Shown: piece after piece, positions 9,407 through 18,139 of the stretch
Layout of the letters: each line of letters starts with the position of its first letter
How positions within the stretch are numbered: position 1 is the first letter of the stretch
From: Alphaproteobacteria bacterium
GTDB taxonomy: Bacteria; Pseudomonadota; Alphaproteobacteria; Rhizobiales; Rhizobiaceae
DNA: 64,000 bases
Assembly: GCA_024742485.1 (NCBI GenBank)
Contig: JANSYK010000001.1
Span: 2,356,001-2,420,000 of the forward strand
Direction: 5' to 3'
Notes under the pieces: model-generated
Database searches by the model: none
Seen by the model: the letters and a program-made list of their open reading frames with translations, nothing else
Told to the model about the DNA's origin: nothing
Translations under genes and position numbers: made by a program

Positions 9407-11023
9407 TCAGCGCGTGACGATTTCGGGCCCCATCAGCGAATAGGGCAGGAAGGTCGACAGCACCGGAACATAGGTCACCAGGATCAGAAAGACGAAGAGC
9501 ACGGCCACGAAGGGAAGCGCAGCTCTCACCACCTGGATGAGACTCATCCCGGTTATGCCGGACGTGACGAACAGATTGAGACCGATCGGCGGGGTGATCA
9601 TGCCAATCTCCATGTTCACGACCATGATGATGCCCAGATGAACCGGGTCGACACCCAGTTCCATGGCGATCGGAAACACCACCGGCGCAACGATCAGCAG
9701 CAGGCCGGAAGGTTCCATGAACTGACCGCCCAGCAACAGCAAAACGTTGACGGCGATCAGGAATGTAAACCACGTAAAGCCTGCATCGACCATCAGCTCG
9801 GTGATGTGCTGCGGAATGCGTTCCCCGGTCAGCACATGGGCAAACAACAAGGCGTTGACGATGATGAACATCAACATGATGGTGGTCTTCGAGGCGTCGA
9901 CCATCACCTTACGGGTATCTTCATTGAAAAATGCGGTGAAGATATTGCGCCCCATCAGGGCCAGGTTGCGTCCCCAGATCGGTAGACCGGCCAACAGGAT
10001 CGATGGTGCCTTCACGACAGCCTCATGGCCGCGCCACTGGACATAGGCGATCACGATGATCAGCGCCAGCAACAGGCCAAGCTGGGTGCGTCCTGCCAGC
10101 GTGACCGATGCGGCATCGGCGGTCGCAAAAAAGGACAGGATCATCCAGACGAAAAAGAAGGCGATTCCGTAGACACTGGCCGAAAAGCCGACCCGCGCCC
10201 GTTTGCTGTCGTCGTCGGAAACCCACGGGACATCCTTCATCGGACCCATATCACGATAGATGAAGAGGGCAATGAAAAATGCGTACACGGCGGCAACCGC
10301 AGCCGCTTCTGTCGGCGTGAACACACCACCGTAAATGCCGCCAAGAATGATGATGATCAGGAACAGGCCCCATCCCGCATCCTTTCCGCCGTCGAGCAGC
10401 TCCTGAAATCCTTTCCAGGGCTCGGCCGGCAGCCCCTTGATTCGCGCCATCACATAGATCGCGATCATCAGCATCAGCCCCGCGACAATGCCGGGAACAA
10501 CACCGGCAAGAAACATCCGGCCGACGGACACGTCGGTGGCCGCCGAATAGACCACCATGACGATTGATGGCGGGATCAGAATGCCCAGCGTTCCCGCATT
10601 GGCGATGACCCCGGATGCAAATTCCTTGGTGTAGCCCACCTGCCGCATGCCGGCGATCGCAATTGTGCCGATCGCCACAACCGTGGCCGGAGATGATCCG
10701 GACAACGCCGCAAAGAGCATGCAGGCCAGAACCGAGGCCATGGCCAACCCGCCGCGGAAGTGGCCAACCGTCGCGATCGCAAAGCGGATGATCCGCTTGG
10801 CAACGCCGCCGGTCGACATGAAAGCCGATGCAAGAATGAAAAACGGAATGGCGAGCAACGTGTAATTCTGGGACGCCGTGAACAATTGCAGCGCCACCGA
10901 CGACATGGAGTCGTCGGAGAAGAACGCAATGACCAAAATCGAAGACAGCCCCAGCGACACCGCAACGGGCACACCGAGAAAGAGGAGTCCCAGAACCAGG
11001 ACGAAGAGAATGATGGCATCCAT
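9407..11023 (-). CDS. dctM: TRAP transporter large permease (DctM), extended form
   Basis: The 12-helix membrane subunit that carries the solute in a sodium-coupled TRAP system. At 538 residues it is about 110 longer than the usual 425-430. The conserved ends (PVAVSLGLSS, ALSGSSPATV, GILIPPSIVM, EIGMITPPIGLNLFV) are intact; the extra length is an insertion of roughly residues 270-385 that includes two more hydrophobic segments. It follows dctQ by four bases and is the last gene of dctPQM. Substrate is inferred from DctP. Confidence 0.93.
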   Translation of the reverse strand: MDAIILFVLVLGLLFLGVPVAVSLGLSSILVIAFFSDDSMSSVALQLFTASQNYTLLAIPFFILASAFMSTGGVAKRIIRFAIATVGHFRGGLAMASVLACMLFAALSGSSPATVVAIGTIAIAGMRQVGYTKEFASGVIANAGTLGILIPPSIVMVVYSAATDVSVGRMFLAGVVPGIVAGLMLMIAIYVMARIKGLPAEPWKGFQELLDGGKDAGWGLFLIIIILGGIYGGVFTPTEAAAVAAVYAFFIALFIYRDMGPMKDVPWVSDDDSKRARVGFSASVYGIAFFFVWMILSFFATADAASVTLAGRTQLGLLLALIIVIAYVQWRGHEAVVKAPSILLAGLPIWGRNLALMGRNIFTAFFNEDTRKVMVDASKTTIMLMFIIVNALLFAHVLTGERIPQHITELMVDAGFTWFTFLIAVNVLLLLGGQFMEPSGLLLIVAPVVFPIAMELGVDPVHLGIIMVVNMEIGMITPPIGLNLFVTSGITGMSLIQVVRAALPFVAVLFVFLILVTYVPVLSTFLPYSLMGPEIVTR

Positions 11024-11027
11024 TGGT

Positions 11028-11708
11028 TCAGTCCTTCAGAATGTCTTTGTTTTCGGCCACCAGCTCTTCGGCCTCATGGCTGGCGATGATCATGTCCCGC
11101 TCGCCGCGCCAGATGAGAACCATTGCCTGCAGGCTGCGAAATCCGAAAAGCGCGAGACCGACGGGCAGGATGAGATAGGCGATCCAGCGCTGAACCCGCT
11201 CCTGCAAACCGAAACTCTCCTGGATCCAGACCGGGTAGCGCAGATCATCGAGCCCGATGCCGATTTGGAACATCTTGCTCCAGTAGTGCACCGCACCGCC
11301 CTTCGTTTCGGCTCCGAAGAATGTCAGCCAGGTCGAGGAGATCAGTGTCACCGCGTAGGCAACGGCGCAGGCCGCGCCAAAAAGGGCTGCCGCCTTGAAC
11401 GCCCTCGCCGGCAACATCTTGATGAAGACATCGACACCCAGATGCGATCCGATCTTGATGCCGTAACTCATGCCGAAAAGGATCATCCAGGCAAACAGCA
11501 CGCGCGTGAATTCCAGTGCACCACCCCAACCGGTATTGAAGCCATAGCGGGCGATCACCTGCGCGAAGGAAACCAGCGTGATCAACGCCAGCAGCACGGC
11601 CAGCACATTTTCCTCGAACCGCAGCACCGCGTCGGGTCGAACCCGCTCCCAAAAAAACAGCAGCACGATGATCAGTGCCATGACGGCGTATAGCCAGAGG
11701 CTGGCCAT
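11028..11708 (-). CDS. dctQ: TRAP transporter small permease (DctQ)
   Basis: The four-helix small membrane subunit, 226 residues, slightly long for the family. It contains the typical RVLFAWMILFGMSYGIKIGSHLGVD region. The ATG at 11708 has a strong GGGAGGGGA site. It sits between dctP and dctM; a 12-bp hairpin separates it from dctP. Confidence 0.9.
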   Translation of the reverse strand: MASLWLYAVMALIIVLLFFWERVRPDAVLRFEENVLAVLLALITLVSFAQVIARYGFNTGWGGALEFTRVLFAWMILFGMSYGIKIGSHLGVDVFIKMLPARAFKAAALFGAACAVAYAVTLISSTWLTFFGAETKGGAVHYWSKMFQIGIGLDDLRYPVWIQESFGLQERVQRWIAYLILPVGLALFGFRSLQAMVLIWRGERDMIIASHEAEELVAENKDILKD

Positions 11709-11743
11709 GGGGTCCCCTCCCTTGGATTCCGGTGGTCTGGTGA

Positions 11744-11773
11744 TGAAATGCCCGCATCATCGCGGGCATTTCA
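11744..11773 (-). terminator. Intercistronic hairpin between dctP and dctQ
   Basis: A perfect 12-bp stem, TGAAATGCCCGC with GCGGGCATTTCA, around a six-base loop, 18 bases after the dctP stop. There is no following T-run, so it more likely stabilises dctP mRNA or partly attenuates than fully terminates, giving more binding protein than permease. Confidence 0.65.
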
Positions 11774-11790
11774 CTGGTCATTGCAAACGG

Positions 11791-12786
11791 TCAGTTATTG
11801 GCGGCAACCGCCGCGTCGATGACAGATTTGCCGATATCGTCCTGGAACTGCTCCCAGACAGGCTTCATCGTATCGACCCAGAACTGGCGTTCTTCCGGCG
11901 AGAGTTGGCGTATGACGCCGCCGGCGGCGATGATGCCTTCCTTCGCCTTCTCATTGATCGCTGTCGCATTGGCATTGGCGGTGGCGACCTCTTCGGTGAA
12001 GATCATCATGAACTGCTCGCGAACATCCTGCGGCAGGCTGTCGAGCCATTCTGTCGAGGTGATCGCCAGATAGGTCAGAAGCTGGTGATTGGTTTCCGTC
12101 ACACCATCCTGAACTTCGAAGAATTTCTGCTTGTAGATGTTGGACCAGGTGTTCTCCTGGCCATCGACGACACCGGTTTGCAGTGCGCCATAGACTTCCT
12201 TGAATGCCAGCTTCTGGGCAGATGCATCCATTGCCTCGATCATCGCCACGGCCACGTCCGAGGTCTGCACACGGAACTTCAGGCCGTGGGCATCGGTCGG
12301 CAGGAGCAATGGCTTGTTGGCCGAGAAGTGCTTCAGGCCGTTATAGATATAGCCGAGGCCGGTATAACCCTTGTCCTCAATCGCACCCAGCATCTCCTGT
12401 CCCACAGGACCCTGCGTGAAATTGTTGACCGCGTCCATCGAGGAAAACAGAAAAGGCAGGTCGAAGAGGCGATACTTCTTGGTGTAGGCTTCGAATTTCG
12501 ACAGTGATGGCGCGGCGACCTGCACATCGCCAAGCAGCAACGCCTCCATGACCTTGTCGTCATCAAACAGTGTGGAGCTCGGATAGACCTCCATACAGGC
12601 CTTGCCGTTCATTTCCTCATTGATGCGTGCGGCAATGGCCGTGGCGGCATCTCCTTTCGGGTGACCGGAATCGGCTGTCACATGGCTGAACTTGATGACG
12701 ATTTCGCCATCATCGCAATCGGCCATCGCCTGCCCTGCGGAAAACAGGATCGCAATCGCCGACACGGCACCGAGTAGTTTTTTCAT
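11791..12786 (-). CDS. dctP: TRAP transporter solute-binding protein (DctP), C4-dicarboxylate type
   Basis: Periplasmic binding protein of 331 residues. Signal peptide MKKLLGAVSAIAILFSAGQAMA precedes the mature start ADCDDGE. The block LKFRVQTSDV holds the conserved Arg that binds the substrate carboxylate, and GVVDGQENTWSNIY with FFEVQDGVTETNH is characteristic of C4-dicarboxylate DctP proteins. First gene of dctPQM. A sigma-54 promoter lies about 200 bases upstream. The C4-dicarboxylate assignment is from motif similarity; other carboxylates remain possible. Confidence 0.92.
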   Translation of the reverse strand: MKKLLGAVSAIAILFSAGQAMADCDDGEIVIKFSHVTADSGHPKGDAATAIAARINEEMNGKACMEVYPSSTLFDDDKVMEALLLGDVQVAAPSLSKFEAYTKKYRLFDLPFLFSSMDAVNNFTQGPVGQEMLGAIEDKGYTGLGYIYNGLKHFSANKPLLLPTDAHGLKFRVQTSDVAVAMIEAMDASAQKLAFKEVYGALQTGVVDGQENTWSNIYKQKFFEVQDGVTETNHQLLTYLAITSTEWLDSLPQDVREQFMMIFTEEVATANANATAINEKAKEGIIAAGGVIRQLSPEERQFWVDTMKPVWEQFQDDIGKSVIDAAVAANN

Positions 12787-12832
12787 CTTGACCTCCTATG
12801 GGACGCATCAGGCATCCCCCATTTCTTTCAAA

Positions 12833-12849
12833 CCGGACAATCTGTCCGG
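12833..12849. promoter_or_regulatory. Palindrome in dctP leader
   Basis: CCGGACA-ATC-TGTCCGG is a perfect 7-bp inverted repeat about 47 bases upstream of the dctP start and downstream of the sigma-54 promoter. It could be a repressor site or an RNA hairpin; no regulator is assigned. Confidence 0.4.
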
Positions 12850-12983
12850 CAAGTATTGCGTGACCTGCCGATAGTATCCGACAAAATCGGCCGCGCCGAC
12901 AAAGACCTTTCGAGGGGAAAAACGATACCGGCCGTTTGACTGGCTTGCTCCCCCGCAATCCGGCATTCCGTCTCACAATGTTT

Positions 12984-12999
12984 TGCAAGCGGTGTGCCA
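12984..12999 (-). promoter_or_regulatory. Sigma-54 (RpoN) promoter of dctPQM
   Basis: On the minus strand the sequence is TGGCACACCGCTTGCA, matching the consensus TGGCAC-N5-TTGCA in both hexamers, with the GG and GC doublets exactly 10 bases apart. It points at dctP, placing transcription start near 12972 and leaving a leader of about 185 bases. Sigma-54 promoters need an enhancer-binding protein; dctD in this window is the natural candidate. Confidence 0.85.
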
Positions 13000-13059
13000 G
13001 TTTGAACGGCAAAGATCAGGATCGGGTATTAAACTAACAAAAACAGCTATTTGGAAGAT

Positions 13060-13081
13060 TTTTGGGCGCGCAGCGCCAAAA
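13060..13081. promoter_or_regulatory. Candidate DctD upstream activator site
   Basis: TTTTGGGCGC-GCA-GCGCCAAAA is an inverted repeat with one bulged base, 61-82 bases upstream of the -24 element, the position expected for an enhancer-binding protein. Binding by DctD is inferred from position and context. It could also be a hairpin downstream of lacI, but it has no T-run. Confidence 0.5.
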
Positions 13082-13192
13082 CCACAACGTGATTGCATGG
13101 GTAGGATTCAACCCATCGCGACCATCCTGTGAGTAGAAGTCGACCCACGGAAAGGATCGAGAGCGGCAATCCTGGCTACCGGAATGCGCACC

Positions 13193-14227
13193 TCAACGTC
13201 GGGCAGTTGTTGTGCTCTTGCGGACCATCAATGTTGGCGGAATGATCACCTTCCTTTCCGCAGATGCTTCCGATTCCAGTATTGAAATCAGCATTCGGCA
13301 GGCCGAGCGCCCCCATGCGCGTCGCGGCAGATGCAAAGTGGTCAGTTCGGGATTGAAGACGGATGCGTAGGGCATGTCATCATAACCAATAATGGAAATG
13401 TCTTCCGGAACGCGTATACCCAGATTTTGCAGCCCGTGCAGCAGACCGATGGCTGTTTCGTCGTTGTGGACAAAGGCGGCAGTTGGAAGATCCCCCATGG
13501 CAGCCAGTTTATGCGCCATTTCCTCGCCGAATTCGGTGCTCAGATTGCCGATGAAGTCTCGCTCGGGCCGCAGCGTTACACCCGCCGATTTCAGCACCTG
13601 GCAAAATCCGAAATAACGCCGCTCGAAACCGTGCACCTGAAGCGGTCCGCAAATCTGGATGATGTCCCGATGCCCCAGATTGATCAGATGTTCGCCCGCC
13701 AACCGTCCACCCAGCGCGTCGTCAATGCGAACCGATGGCAGATCAATGTCCTTGTGGCCCGAACACGAGACCAGTGGCGGGCCGAAATAGGAATCGCCGC
13801 TCTGCATCGGCAGCAATCCTTCCGGAAAGCCATATGTGTTGAGGATCAGCCCCCCGGCCTGATTCATCAGCAGCATGTCGGAAAAGACACGCTCGCTTTC
13901 AGCATTCTCCGATGTATCCCCGATCAAAAGGACAAAGCCGTTGCTTCGCGCTTCTTCTTCGATGCCCTTGAAGAACTCGGAAAAGAAGGCATTGGTGATA
14001 TCGGAAACCAGCACCAGAAGCGTGTGGCTCCGGCCTCGCCGGAATTCAACCGCGGCGCGGTTCGCCCGATAGCCGATTTTCTCGACGACTTCCTGCACCC
14101 GCTTTCGGGTTTCCACATTGACATCATCGGGCCGCGACAATGTGCGTGACACGGTAGCAATCGATACACCGGCCTCTCGGGCAACATCTCGAACGGTGGG
14201 TCGGTGTTTTTTGGCCATTTTTCCCAT
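13193..14227 (-). CDS. LacI family transcriptional regulator
   Basis: A 344-residue repressor-type regulator of the adjacent sugar ABC operon. The N-terminal helix-turn-helix and hinge read TVRDVAREAGVSIATVSRTLS. A periplasmic-binding-protein-like effector domain follows (TAAFVHNDETAIGLLHGL, SIIGYDDMPYA). It is the last gene of the operon, 12 bases after the ATPase gene, so it is probably autoregulated through the double operator at 19487-19521. A second ATG at 14218 (MAKKHRP) is possible. The effector is unknown. Confidence 0.92.
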   Translation of the reverse strand: MGKMAKKHRPTVRDVAREAGVSIATVSRTLSRPDDVNVETRKRVQEVVEKIGYRANRAAVEFRRGRSHTLLVLVSDITNAFFSEFFKGIEEEARSNGFVLLIGDTSENAESERVFSDMLLMNQAGGLILNTYGFPEGLLPMQSGDSYFGPPLVSCSGHKDIDLPSVRIDDALGGRLAGEHLINLGHRDIIQICGPLQVHGFERRYFGFCQVLKSAGVTLRPERDFIGNLSTEFGEEMAHKLAAMGDLPTAAFVHNDETAIGLLHGLQNLGIRVPEDISIIGYDDMPYASVFNPELTTLHLPRRAWGRSACRMLISILESEASAERKVIIPPTLMVRKSTTTARR

Positions 14228-14239
14228 GTCGGTTGCGGA

Positions 14240-15241
14240 TTACGCCAGGGGTCGCCCCTCGGTGTTGAAGCGATGCACATGTTCCGGTTTCGGCATCAGA
14301 TGGAGGCGATCGCCGACCTGTTGGCTGTGCTGGCCGCTCAAGCTTACAGTCAGGGGACCGGCATCGGCAACACGAACATAAAGAACCGTATCATGTCCAA
14401 GCCGCTCGACGAGTGAAACCTCGCCCTCCCAGGCATTTTCGCCGCCGCCCAGATCAAAATGTTCCGGCCTGATCCCGACCGTCTCGGCACCAAGGGCCGA
14501 CGCATAGCGGCCCTTCACAAAGTTCATCTTCGGAGACCCGATGAAACCGGCGACAAACTCGGACGCCGGGTTGTTGTAGAGATCCATGGGGCTGCCGACC
14601 TGCTCGATATAGCCGCCATTCAGCACGACTATGCGATCGGCCATTGTCATCGCCTCGACCTGGTCATGGGTCACATAGATCATCGTCGTCTTCATGCGCT
14701 GGTGCAATTCGCTGATTTCAACACGGGTTTCGGCACGCAGGGCGGCATCGAGATTGGACAGGGGCTCATCGAGGAGAAACACGCGTGGGGCTCTGACGAT
14801 TGCCCGTCCGATGGCGACCCGTTGGCGCTGACCGCCCGAGAGCTGGCCAGGTTTGCGCTTCAGCAGATGAGTCAGTTGCAGGGATTCGGCAGCCGCATTG
14901 ACCTTGTCGGCAATTTCGGCCTTGGATTTGCGCTCCAGGCTCAATGAAAATCCCATATTTTCGGCAACGGTCATCTGGGGATAGAGCGCATAGGACTGAA
15001 AGACCATCGCAATGTTGCGCTGCTTCGGGGAAAGGGAATTGGCCAGAGCTCCGTCAATCAGGAGATCGCCGCCGGTGATGTTCTCCAGCCCGGCGATCAT
15101 CCGCAGAAGGGTGGATTTCCCGCAGCCGGACGGACCGACAAACACAATGAATTCCCCGTCCTCGATCGTCAGATTGATGTCGTGCAGGACCTCCACATCC
15201 TGATAGGCCTTGGACAGGTTTTTCAGTTCAACACGTGCCAT
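14240..15241 (-). CDS. ABC transporter ATP-binding protein, UgpC/MalK type
   Basis: The ATPase of the CUT1 sugar importer, 333 residues. Walker [12 protein letters not shown], signature [16 protein letters not shown], Walker [14 protein letters not shown] and the switch His in [10 protein letters not shown] are present. A short C-terminal TOBE-like regulatory domain follows ([11 protein letters not shown]). It lies one base after the hydroxyacid dehydrogenase gene. Confidence 0.94.
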   Translation of the reverse strand: MARVELKNLSKAYQDVEVLHDINLTIEDGEFIVFVGPSGCGKSTLLRMIAGLENITGGDLLIDGALANSLSPKQRNIAMVFQSYALYPQMTVAENMGFSLSLERKSKAEIADKVNAAAESLQLTHLLKRKPGQLSGGQRQRVAIGRAIVRAPRVFLLDEPLSNLDAALRAETRVEISELHQRMKTTMIYVTHDQVEAMTMADRIVVLNGGYIEQVGSPMDLYNNPASEFVAGFIGSPKMNFVKGRYASALGAETVGIRPEHFDLGGGENAWEGEVSLVERLGHDTVLYVRVADAGPLTVSLSGQHSQQVGDRLHLMPKPEHVHRFNTEGRPLA

Positions 15242-15242
15242 T

Positions 15243-16292
15243 TTATTGTGCTCCCGTTTCCGCGATCATCGGTGCCCGTATGATATTGTGAATGCGCGCC
15301 GGCGTTGCAGGCTGCAGATGACGGCCGCTGGTTCCGTCGAGGGTGTTCCGGATGTCATGGACGATCATGCGTCCGATCGGATGCCTGCCGCCTTCCACGG
15401 CAGCAGCCCGGTGCGGCGACAGGATGATGTTGTCGAGCTGTCGAACCGCGTCATCCGGCAAAACCGGCTCCTGTGGAAAGACATCCGTTGCCACGCGGAT
15501 GTGCTGGTCATGGGCCGCTGCGATCAAGGCTTCGAAATCGACCAGGTGGGATCGGCTGATGACAATCACCAGCGTTCCTGGCTTCATCTTGCGGATCGCG
15601 TTCGTTCCCAGGAGTTGGAAATTCTCATCGGTGGGCGCCGCGGCAACAACAATGCACCGCGATGACGCCACCAATCGGTCCAGATTGCAGAATTGTACGG
15701 ACGGATCGTCAAATCCCGACTCCGACAGCCAGGGATCATAGGCCTTGATGCGGGGGGAAAACGGTGCCAGGAGCCGTGCCGTTTCACGGGCGATGGCGCC
15801 GAAGCCAATGAAGCCGATATCCTGATTGTAAAGGGTGAAGTCCGAACCGGCATTTTCACCCAGCCAGTTTTCCTGTCCCTTTCGAAAATTTTCATGCTCG
15901 CTGACGATACCCCGGGCCCCAGAAAGCAGTAGTCCCAATGTCATCTCGGCCACAGAAAACTGAAACCCGGGGGCACAGGATAGAACTTCAACACCGCGAT
16001 CGAAACAATATTCATAGTCGAGCCCGGTGCGAAACGTACCGGAAACCTCGATGATCGCCTTCAGGTTTCCGGCTGTGACCAGATCGCCGCGGCTCAATCT
16101 GGGATGCGCTGCCACGAGAAACGCCGCCCGTGGCAACAAGGCCTCCAGCATGGATCGCTCCATTGGCCGGTCAGCGCCGCCAATCACATTGCACAGGCTC
16201 AGCAATTCACGGTAGTCGTCCGGATGGAACAACTCGTCCCTCGTTCGAAAGTGCTGATCGAGGATCAGGAGCGGTTTGTCGGTCTGGGACAT
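15243..16292 (-). CDS. D-isomer-specific 2-hydroxyacid dehydrogenase family protein
   Basis: A cytoplasmic NAD(P)-dependent enzyme of about 349 residues that interconverts a 2-hydroxyacid and a 2-oxoacid. Rossmann motif [13 protein letters not shown], catalytic Arg in [10 protein letters not shown], Glu in FPQEPV and His in LSPHRAAA fit the family triad. The ATG at 16292 is preferred to the GTG at 16301 because an AGGTG lies just upstream. Its place between permease and ATPase genes of a sugar importer implies that the solute is, or is converted to, a sugar acid. The substrate is not identifiable. Confidence 0.85.
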   Translation of the reverse strand: MSQTDKPLLILDQHFRTRDELFHPDDYRELLSLCNVIGGADRPMERSMLEALLPRAAFLVAAHPRLSRGDLVTAGNLKAIIEVSGTFRTGLDYEYCFDRGVEVLSCAPGFQFSVAEMTLGLLLSGARGIVSEHENFRKGQENWLGENAGSDFTLYNQDIGFIGFGAIARETARLLAPFSPRIKAYDPWLSESGFDDPSVQFCNLDRLVASSRCIVVAAAPTDENFQLLGTNAIRKMKPGTLVIVISRSHLVDFEALIAAAHDQHIRVATDVFPQEPVLPDDAVRQLDNIILSPHRAAAVEGGRHPIGRMIVHDIRNTLDGTSGRHLQPATPARIHNIIRAPMIAETGAQ

Positions 16293-16301
16293 CACCGGCA
16301 C

Positions 16302-17114
16302 CTATTTCACCGCACCCTGAGTCATTCCGCGAACGAAATGACGCTGGAAAAACAGGAACAGCACAACAACGGGCACCGCCATGATAATGGTTCCGGCAGA
16401 CAGTCCGGTGACATCACGCGTCATGGTCCCCTGAAAATTCAGCAAGCCCACCGAAAGGGTCCGCATCTCGTCCCGTGGCAGCAGCAGCAGGCGCAGCAGC
16501 AGGTCGTTCCAGCTCCAGAGGAATTCCAGCAGGGCGGTTGTGACGACGGCCGGAACGGCAATCGGCATGACCACGCGGCGATAAATCTGGAATTCCGTTG
16601 CCCCGTCGATACGTGCCGCCTCGTGCAGGGCTTTCGGAATGCCGACAAAATAGGATGTGAACATGAAGACGAACACGGACACTGCCAGCGCAAGGTCCGC
16701 CAGAATGACACCCAGATGCGTATTGACCAGTCCGATTGACCGGATGATGGAATAAAGAGGCAGGATGATCGCCGTAACGGGGATCATCAGGCCAATGAGA
16801 AACAGGATCTGAATCCAGATCTTGCCGCGAAATTTGAGGAACACCAGCGCATAGGCAGCCATGGACGCAATCACGATCATCACCGCCGCATCGACAATCG
16901 AGATCAGGAGTGTATTGAAGAAATATCGGTTGAAACCGCCCTCGGTCCACACCCTGATATAGTGATCGATCGTCACGTCCAGCGGTGGATACCAGGCGGG
17001 ATTGACCAGTTCCGTGGTCGGCTTCAATGATGTGAACACCGTCAGAATCAGCGGCGACACCATGAGGATCGCAATAATGCCGAGGACAAAAATGAGAGCG
17101 TAGCGGGCAACCAT
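16302..17114 (-). CDS. Carbohydrate ABC transporter permease, MalG type
   Basis: About 270 residues with six membrane helices. The EAA loop reads ALHEAARIDGATEFQIYRR, which docks the ATPase. The true start is the ATG at 17114, one base after the stop of the partner permease; the ORF-track N terminus is upstream read-through. Partner of the MalF-type permease. Confidence 0.93.
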   Translation of the reverse strand: MVARYALIFVLGIIAILMVSPLILTVFTSLKPTTELVNPAWYPPLDVTIDHYIRVWTEGGFNRYFFNTLLISIVDAAVMIVIASMAAYALVFLKFRGKIWIQILFLIGLMIPVTAIILPLYSIIRSIGLVNTHLGVILADLALAVSVFVFMFTSYFVGIPKALHEAARIDGATEFQIYRRVVMPIAVPAVVTTALLEFLWSWNDLLLRLLLLPRDEMRTLSVGLLNFQGTMTRDVTGLSAGTIIMAVPVVVLFLFFQRHFVRGMTQGAVK

Positions 17115-17115
17115 C

Positions 17116-18003
17116 TCAGCGCTCCTCCCGGTTCTGGATCTGCATGTAGATGAGGGTCGCGAGGCTGACGATGACAAGCAGCGAAACGCCGATCGCTGCG
17201 CCGTAGCCATACTCATTTTCCAGAGCGCCACGCTTGTACATGTATGTCGAAAGGATTTCACTGAAGCGGATGGGTCCGCCTTGCGTGGTCGCCCAGACGA
17301 TGTCAAAGACCTTGAAGGATTGCGTCAGGGTCAGGATGAACACGACCGCGGTAACCGGCCGAAGCGCCGGCAGTGTGACAAACCGGAACGATTGCAGGGC
17401 ATTGGCCCCGTCGACGCGCGCGGCCTCATAAAGGTCTTCGTCGACAGCCTGCAATCCGGCGAGAAAGATGATGACACTCAGACCGATCGTCGACCAGGAA
17501 TGGGCGAATGCGAGGGCGTAAAGCACGACATCCGGGCTTCCGAGCCACGGCGTCGCAAAGCCACCCAGACCGATTGCTTCCAGAACCTGGTTGACCACGC
17601 CGGTTGGCTGATACATCCACCTCCAGATGGTCGCGACCGCCATGGGTGAAATCACGACCGGAAGAACGATTGCTGTCTGGATGATCAGTCGCGCCCTCCA
17701 GACACGGGCAAGCATCGCGGCCAGCACGAGGCCGATCCCCACATTGATGACGATAATGACACCGGACCACACGAAGGTGTTCCGAAACGCCTCCCAGAAA
17801 ATCCGGTCGCTGAACAGCCTCTCGTAATTGGCCAGTCCGATATAGTTGCGCTCGGGACTGATACCGTTCCAGTCCGTGAACGAGTATTCGATCACGGAAA
17901 TGGTCGGGTAAATCGCGAACACCATGTAGATGGCGATCGCCGGCAACAGAAAAAAGACAGGCGTCAGTTGCTTGTAGAGCTTGGATTCGGGGTCCAGAAA
18001 CAT
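17116..18003 (-). CDS. Carbohydrate ABC transporter permease, MalF type
   Basis: 295 residues, six predicted membrane helices, EAA loop DLYEAARVDGANALQSFRF. It forms the channel heterodimer with the MalG-type subunit. It begins about 136 bases after the binding-protein gene, and that gap contains two strong hairpins. Confidence 0.93.
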   Translation of the reverse strand: MFLDPESKLYKQLTPVFFLLPAIAIYMVFAIYPTISVIEYSFTDWNGISPERNYIGLANYERLFSDRIFWEAFRNTFVWSGVIIVINVGIGLVLAAMLARVWRARLIIQTAIVLPVVISPMAVATIWRWMYQPTGVVNQVLEAIGLGGFATPWLGSPDVVLYALAFAHSWSTIGLSVIIFLAGLQAVDEDLYEAARVDGANALQSFRFVTLPALRPVTAVVFILTLTQSFKVFDIVWATTQGGPIRFSEILSTYMYKRGALENEYGYGAAIGVSLLVIVSLATLIYMQIQNREER

Positions 18004-18078
18004 CGAAGCACCTCACAATAAGCGCATGGATTTGGGGTCCACGGCGCGAACCGGTTGTCGGTTCGCCGATCAGCGAAT

Positions 18079-18131
18079 GCCCTTCAGCCCGGCAGGCGAG
18101 CCGAAGGGCCGGCTCACATTTGGTGTGAGCC
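18079..18131 (-). terminator. Two intercistronic hairpins between binding protein and permease genes
   Basis: On the transcript, the first is GGCTCACA (18111-18118) with TGTGAGCC (18124-18131), an 8-bp perfect stem. The second is GCCCTTC (18079-18085) with GAAGGGC (18103-18109). No T-run follows, so partial attenuation or mRNA protection is more likely than full termination. Confidence 0.55.
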
Positions 18132-18139
18132 CGCAGTGA

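Larger units (their letters stand above)
12787..13192. other. 406-base intergenic region: dctP promoter and leader
   Basis: No gene is seen. It holds, reading leftward, a 22-base palindrome (13060-13081), a sigma-54 promoter (12984-12999), a 17-base palindrome in the presumed dctP leader (12833-12849) and, near the end of lacI, a small ATGGGT/ACCCAT inverted repeat (13097-13116). Confidence 0.7.
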
